Of a DNA stretch of 9,884 bases, positions 5,642 to 9,884 are shown one piece after another. Under the pieces are notes generated by a model, which worked only from the letters and a program-made list of their open reading frames with translations, was not told the DNA's origin and made no database searches. The number at the start of each line of letters is the position of its first letter. The first letter of the stretch is position 1. The DNA comes from an uncultured Clostridia bacterium (GTDB lineage Bacteria; Bacillota; Clostridia; UBA1381). A program made the translations under genes and the position numbers. The stretch covers positions 1-9,884 of the forward strand of contig CAMFCK010000012.1 of NCBI GenBank assembly GCA_945948775.1, given 5' to 3'.

Positions 5642-7810
5642 TTAGAAATTCAACGCCTGACTGTAAGGCTTCATTGTACTGCTGTTCCACAAAAATGCCT
5701 TGAATATGTTATCCTCCGATTGTAATGCTCCTGAAACGGAAAGCGTTTCGACTCCGCTCACCTCCGCTGTATCAATATAAACATTAATCAGCTGTTTTGT
5801 TGTTATATCATATTCCGCAGCAACCAAAATCAAGCTTGACGGTTCTTCATAGCTAAAGTAGCCTGCATTTACATTGATCCTGCCGTTTGCTGCAGCTGAA
5901 CTGAAATTAAGAACACCCTCTTTTGCTCCTGCTTCTGCAAATACAATATCGGTAATTCCTGTTTCGTTTTCCGGAATTGTATAAAATCCGTTTTCCCCTG
6001 CCTGAAGAACCTGTCCGTTCAGGTACGGCACTGCATTCGCAGCATCCGGTGTCAGGCTGAAGCCGAGAAGCTCTCCGCCGTACTCTGCTGTATCATATAC
6101 AGGCTCTGCCGTGCCGTTATAAACATGTATCTTATAGGGTGCAGACGATTTTTCATTAATCTTTGTGCCGGTATTCTTTTCATAATTGTTGATTATATAT
6201 ATCTCCTTACCGGCAATGCTCAGCCCCTTGCCTTCGTTTCCGATCGTCAGCGTAGAAATATCGTCGTTTTCGTCAAGCTTTGCATTATTTACCACAACTG
6301 CCGTATTGGGTATTGTTCTTTGCCAAAAGCTCCATTTAGTGCCTGCCGAATTGTTGTTTGCAGTATTATTAAGGCTTCCTCCGTTATAGCCGAGGTTACC
6401 TGAAATTATATTAATATCCCGCATTATGCCTCCGTTTACAGTAAACAGGATATTTCCGTCAACAAGGCTTGTATGATACGCTGACCCCAATACGATTTGA
6501 CCGTTATACGTTCCGCCGTTAAAGGTGTAGTTTACGTCACCGTAGGTCGCTGAAATACCGTAATCGCTGCTGTCCTTTGAGCCTGCCATAATAGTTTCAA
6601 AGTAACCGTTATTAAAGAAATAGTTTGTTGTTCCGACACGTTTTGCTGCATTTGCTGCAATACCGCCGTAGTTTGTACCTGTTACAACGCTTGTGAAGCT
6701 TCCGCCGTTGAAATAAACAGTATCAGCTTTGACCTCTTTGGTTGCTCCGTCAAAGCCTACATACAGATATTGTCCCGCCTCGTTCTTCTCGACATTAAGC
6801 TTTGAGCCGAAGGTAATCGTCTTGCCGTTTGAGAAGATGCCGTACTCTCCGTTTGCATTGGGAGCTGCCGGGATCGTCATATAATCAAGCGTCAGATCGC
6901 CGCCCTTGATTTCCATAAACGGATCCTTGTTTCCTATAACAAGTCTGTTCGCGGCAATGTCCTCCGCAGTATCACCGATTCCGCGCAGAGTAATACTTCC
7001 TCGCGCATCAACGTCCTCAAATTTCGTTATATTGCCGCTTATATATACAATACCGTCATTATCTGCAAGCTTGGACATAGCAGCGTTAATGCTGCCAAAC
7101 GCCTTATAGCTTACACCGTCCACAGTAACTGTATCGCTTTGTTCGCTTACAGTCGCACATGCATTGCCCTCGCTGTCATAGAAAATATCACCTATTTCAG
7201 GCTTTGTGTCATATGCGGTAACGCTCTTTATGTAGATGGTTTCATTATTCTGAAGAGTGTTTGTATTTGTCGTCCAGCTTCCGCACGGCAGCAGCCAGAA
7301 AGAACGGATACTCGCTCTTGCAGCATAGGTCTGATCCATCCAGTCATTAAAACCGCTGAAATCAAATACCGCAGTCGCCCACTTATTTGACTCTATTGCA
7401 GCCTCCTGCAGACGGCCGCCGTTATCAGCGCTTGATGGGTCTAACAAACCTGTGATGTTGTCCGTAAGGTTGTTATTTCTCGAATAAGCAAGCATACCCA
7501 TCTTGGTCATAGTCGAGGCATTGTTAGGGTTATCGAAATAATACTCAACCGCAATATATGGATAGTCAAAGGTGCTTATATACGCGCTTTCAAACTTAAC
7601 TCTTCCGCACGCATCAGCCGAAACCGGCGTTGCCATAATGCCGGTTTCACCGGCTATTTCTGCACTTCCGTTCTCTCTTACATTCTGGAAGGTCGCGGTA
7701 GAAACATTAAGTGTCTTTGACGACGGATTTGCCGCAAATGCCGTCATCGGCAGCATTGCTGTAAACAGTACGGCTAATGCCGCCGCAATTGAAACAATTC
7801 TTTTTCTCAT
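5642..7810 (-). CDS. Secreted beta-solenoid-like surface protein with C-terminal beta domain, function unknown
   Basis: I do not recognise a specific family. The 722 residues start with a clear signal peptide: MRKR, a hydrophobic stretch, then ...PMTAFA with likely cleavage after A26. Residues about 30-200 look like a beta-sandwich domain (repeated beta-strand patterns, DYPYIAVEYYF and the FDFSGFNDW/IRSFWLLPCGSW strands). Residues about 260-510 contain a beta-solenoid pattern: F/V-N-G/N-G repeats begin at 367, 399, 430 and 458, spaced 28-32 residues. The last 80 residues (about 645-722, with AEYDITTKQLINV and FKAFLWNSSTMKPY) match the kind of C-terminal beta module common in Clostridia secreted polysaccharide-active proteins; this is recalled, not searched. 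No sortase motif, dockerin or membrane anchor is evident. The start is set by AAAGGG (7820-7825) 9 bases upstream. It lies 30 bases downstream of the glycosidase gene, so probably in the same operon. Confidence 0.75.
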   Translation of the reverse strand: MRKRIVSIAAALAVLFTAMLPMTAFAANPSSKTLNVSTATFQNVRENGSAEIAGETGIMATPVSADACGRVKFESAYISTFDYPYIAVEYYFDNPNNASTMTKMGMLAYSRNNNLTDNITGLLDPSSADNGGRLQEAAIESNKWATAVFDFSGFNDWMDQTYAARASIRSFWLLPCGSWTTNTNTLQNNETIYIKSVTAYDTKPEIGDIFYDSEGNACATVSEQSDTVTVDGVSYKAFGSINAAMSKLADNDGIVYISGNITKFEDVDARGSITLRGIGDTAEDIAANRLVIGNKDPFMEIKGGDLTLDYMTIPAAPNANGEYGIFSNGKTITFGSKLNVEKNEAGQYLYVGFDGATKEVKADTVYFNGGSFTSVVTGTNYGGIAANAAKRVGTTNYFFNNGYFETIMAGSKDSSDYGISATYGDVNYTFNGGTYNGQIVLGSAYHTSLVDGNILFTVNGGIMRDINIISGNLGYNGGSLNNTANNNSAGTKWSFWQRTIPNTAVVVNNAKLDENDDISTLTIGNEGKGLSIAGKEIYIINNYEKNTGTKINEKSSAPYKIHVYNGTAEPVYDTAEYGGELLGFSLTPDAANAVPYLNGQVLQAGENGFYTIPENETGITDIVFAEAGAKEGVLNFSSAAANGRINVNAGYFSYEEPSSLILVAAEYDITTKQLINVYIDTAEVSGVETLSVSGALQSEDNIFKAFLWNSSTMKPYSQALNF

Positions 7811-7840
7811 TTTTTTTCGCCCTTTCTTTTAAATAAATTT

Positions 7841-9884
7841 TTACTTTGCAGTTAAAGTAAACTGATAAATTGAATATGGTCTTGCCGTGAACGAAACGGC
7901 ATTGCCTGCCGGCACAGCTATCTGCTGAGTTGTAACGCTGTATTCCCTCGGCAAAATTGCTCCTAAGTTATCCGAGGTCAGAACCTTGGCTTCTGTCATG
8001 CCCTCAGATAAAGTAATACCGCTGAAATTAATGTCAATTTGTTTATCGACATTCATTTTGTTTACTGCCGTTACCAGGATATTATCTTCATTTTGTGAGG
8101 CAAATACAGAAATCAGCTTATATTCTGAGGTCTCAGATGGCTTAAGCGCCTCTGCGCCGACGTGCTCCGACAGCATTGCTATTGCTTTTGCAGCAGGAGT
8201 TACAAGATATTGGTCCGGGAAGCTGTAGTCCTCCGGCACATCACTCTCAGAAGCTTGCAGGCTCTTGTCCTGATAAGTGAATGTTCTTGTAAGCGGATTA
8301 AATTTCATATTATACGGCACAAACCCAAAATACGGCGATTCCAGATCGTGCAGTACCGAAATTTTCCACGGTGTTTCAAACACGGCTTCTCCCCACTGAT
8401 GAGCGTCATTTAACGCCATTGCGAACGTATTCTGTAAAACCCCTGTCTGCCAGGACTCAAATCTTATACACGAGGTTTCCGTTGTACATTTCATAAGCTT
8501 TTGACCGCTGTAATCTGTTTCTGCCGCTGCACCCGCATTTGAAACAAATCCTTGCTCATTAACTGACAGCAATGTTGTCAGATTATCTTTATTATCAGCC
8601 GCAGGAGTCGTCCAATAACCAAACGGATAATGCGCGCTTGCATAATCCATAAAATCATACCCTCCCGAAGCTATATAATACGAGGTCTGATCAGGGAATT
8701 TATCCCCTGTTACTATTACAATAGAATCCGGAATCTTTTGCTTTATTACCCTTGCAAACGCCGTAGCAATACTGACATAGTTCTGCGTTGCCGGATTTGA
8801 TTTGTCATCAAGTGCCGTCCCAAGATAATTTAGCGTCCCGAAATCCTCATTCCCGATTTCCCAATATTTTATCGTATATCCTGCAGCAAGCATTGAGTCG
8901 ATATTTTCACCAAGTGCCTCTGCCGCTTTGTCTATTCTGTCATAATCGTACAGACTGTCTAAAAAGTCTGTCTCGCTTTTTGCAGCATAATAGTTTTTAC
9001 ATATTGCATGAACCTTTCCATCGCTTTTATCGGTATAAAACGATGTATTAACCTGAAATATAGGCTCTATATCTGCTTCTGCACAGAAGTCCAAAAAGTC
9101 AAAAAGCTCAACATAATATGAATTATTACTGTCATTCGGGTCATACAGTCCGCCAAATTTTCCGCTGTATGCTTTTACCGCTTTAGTCAGCTCCGCCGTC
9201 TTTTCCTTACCCTCAATCAAATACTGATGCGCCGGAAGTCCTCCCGGAAAGCGAAGTGCCTTTGCTCCTGCGCTCTCAAGCGCCGACTTGAATTCTTTAC
9301 GCTTTGACAGTGGATATGTCTCAGGCAGTGTTCCGTAATAGATACCTGCATAATGAAACGGAGCATTATATGCAAAATTCGTGCTTGCTATTGTTTTAGG
9401 CGTTCCCGGCATAGAAAAGGTAAAGCTTGAGGAGGTTTCCGCTTTATCGCCGATCGTGTACTCTCCTATATGAGCCGCAGCAAATACATCGGTTTTATCC
9501 AGAATATGCTCATATGCCAGCTCTGTAAGCCTTCCCTGCTCATGCAGTAGTTCCGCAAGAGTTTTTTCACCTCCGGCAGGACTCATCATCAATGCTTCAA
9601 ATATCCCTATTCCGACATCGCGTCCGGTTAGCTTTGCAATTCCGGACAGGCAGCTCGTTCCCAAGCTCATAAATTCCTCCTTGGTATATCCGAGCTGCTG
9701 TGAAAGTACATTGTAAAATTCATCTCCCGAAACGGATTCGCCTTCAAAATCCGAATACAAACCGAGTGCCGTAAATACTTCATTCATATCGTCTGCGTCT
9801 GCATACCCCTCCGGCAGCGTTATTCCTATCAGCCCCGCTATATCGTCATTTTCGGTCAGAGTACGTTCTAACAGCTTGGTAACA
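7841..9884 (-). CDS. GH51/GH39-like (clan GH-A type) glycosidase, partial at its N-terminus
   Basis: The frame is open to the window edge: the residues before the ATG at 9787 are in frame with no stop, so 680 residues are seen and the real start lies outside. A TIM-barrel glycosidase pattern is visible. Counting from the 9787 methionine, RFPGG is at 179-183 and YWEIGNE at 308-314, where E314 is the probable acid/base Glu, as in GH51 arabinofuranosidases. SAHYPFG follows at about 385-390. TTETS at 435-439 offers E437 as the likely nucleophile, at the expected distance. After about residue 520 a C-terminal beta-sandwich follows, ending in YSIYQFTLTAK. The stretch ahead of the barrel (up to residue about 100) is helical with motifs resembling S-layer-homology-like repeats (EFYNVLSQQLGY), possibly anchoring it at the cell surface; this is tentative. 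Family GH51, GH39 or a relative cannot be settled, and neither can the substrate, though arabinose- or xylose-containing glycans are typical. Confidence 0.72.
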   Translation of the reverse strand, partial: VTKLLERTLTENDDIAGLIGITLPEGYADADDMNEVFTALGLYSDFEGESVSGDEFYNVLSQQLGYTKEEFMSLGTSCLSGIAKLTGRDVGIGIFEALMMSPAGGEKTLAELLHEQGRLTELAYEHILDKTDVFAAAHIGEYTIGDKAETSSSFTFSMPGTPKTIASTNFAYNAPFHYAGIYYGTLPETYPLSKRKEFKSALESAGAKALRFPGGLPAHQYLIEGKEKTAELTKAVKAYSGKFGGLYDPNDSNNSYYVELFDFLDFCAEADIEPIFQVNTSFYTDKSDGKVHAICKNYYAAKSETDFLDSLYDYDRIDKAAEALGENIDSMLAAGYTIKYWEIGNEDFGTLNYLGTALDDKSNPATQNYVSIATAFARVIKQKIPDSIVIVTGDKFPDQTSYYIASGGYDFMDYASAHYPFGYWTTPAADNKDNLTTLLSVNEQGFVSNAGAAAETDYSGQKLMKCTTETSCIRFESWQTGVLQNTFAMALNDAHQWGEAVFETPWKISVLHDLESPYFGFVPYNMKFNPLTRTFTYQDKSLQASESDVPEDYSFPDQYLVTPAAKAIAMLSEHVGAEALKPSETSEYKLISVFASQNEDNILVTAVNKMNVDKQIDINFSGITLSEGMTEAKVLTSDNLGAILPREYSVTTQQIAVPAGNAVSFTARPYSIYQFTLTAK

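Noticed and set aside
7572..7832. Plus-strand frame opposite the start of the secreted protein, with a hydrophobic look
   Set aside because: It is antisense to the signal peptide and N-terminal domain of the 722-residue protein; its apparent hydrophobicity comes from the complement of that sequence.

Overview
The window reads as a chromosomal segment from an anaerobic, probably gut-associated Clostridia bacterium of the Oscillospirales/Lachnospirales kind. This is inferred from the moderate-to-low GC content, AAGGAG-type ribosome binding sites, an O2-sensitive glycyl radical enzyme, and secreted proteins in the style of these bacteria. No RNA genes, CRISPR arrays or complete mobile elements were seen.

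Layout. (1) Bases 1-1044 (+) hold the C-terminal part of an NAD(P)-dependent malic enzyme, ending at a hairpin terminator (1080-1110). (2) Bases 1114-1311 (-) hold a C-terminal fragment of an AraC-family DNA-binding domain, apparently a gene remnant. A 186-base spacer with no recognisable gene follows. (3) A regulator-enzyme module covers about 1498-5576. It has an AraC-family regulator (-), a divergent promoter region (2305-2429) with two good -10 boxes and a perfect 9-bp inverted repeat between them, a glycyl radical enzyme (+, 745 aa), and its radical-SAM activase (+), 24 bases downstream. A strong hairpin (5592-5628) ends this unit and also serves the operon arriving from the other side. 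(4) Bases 5642-9884 (-) hold a two-gene secretion/glycan unit. The first gene is a large GH51/GH39-like (clan GH-A type) glycosidase, cut off by the window end. The second, 30 bases further on, is a secreted 722-aa protein with a signal peptide, a beta-solenoid-like repeat region and a C-terminal beta domain.

How the genes work together. The most interesting unit is the AraC/glycyl-radical-enzyme/activase module. The enzyme has the thiyl Cys in a Gly-Cys-Tyr-Glu context (C391, E393) and the radical Gly in Arg-Val-Cys-Gly-Trp (G721). It lacks the Cys-Cys pair of true pyruvate formate-lyase, so it is more likely an eliminase/dehydratase or decarboxylase of unassigned substrate. The activase carries the CX3CX2C site plus two extra 4Fe-4S clusters. 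The regulator, with a cupin-like sensing domain, probably switches the enzyme on in response to a small molecule; the enzyme promoter has a good -10 but a poor -35, as expected of an activator-dependent promoter. The glycosidase and solenoid protein probably act outside the cell on plant or host glycans. Any link between them and the radical enzyme is unproven, as the two units converge and appear to be transcribed separately.
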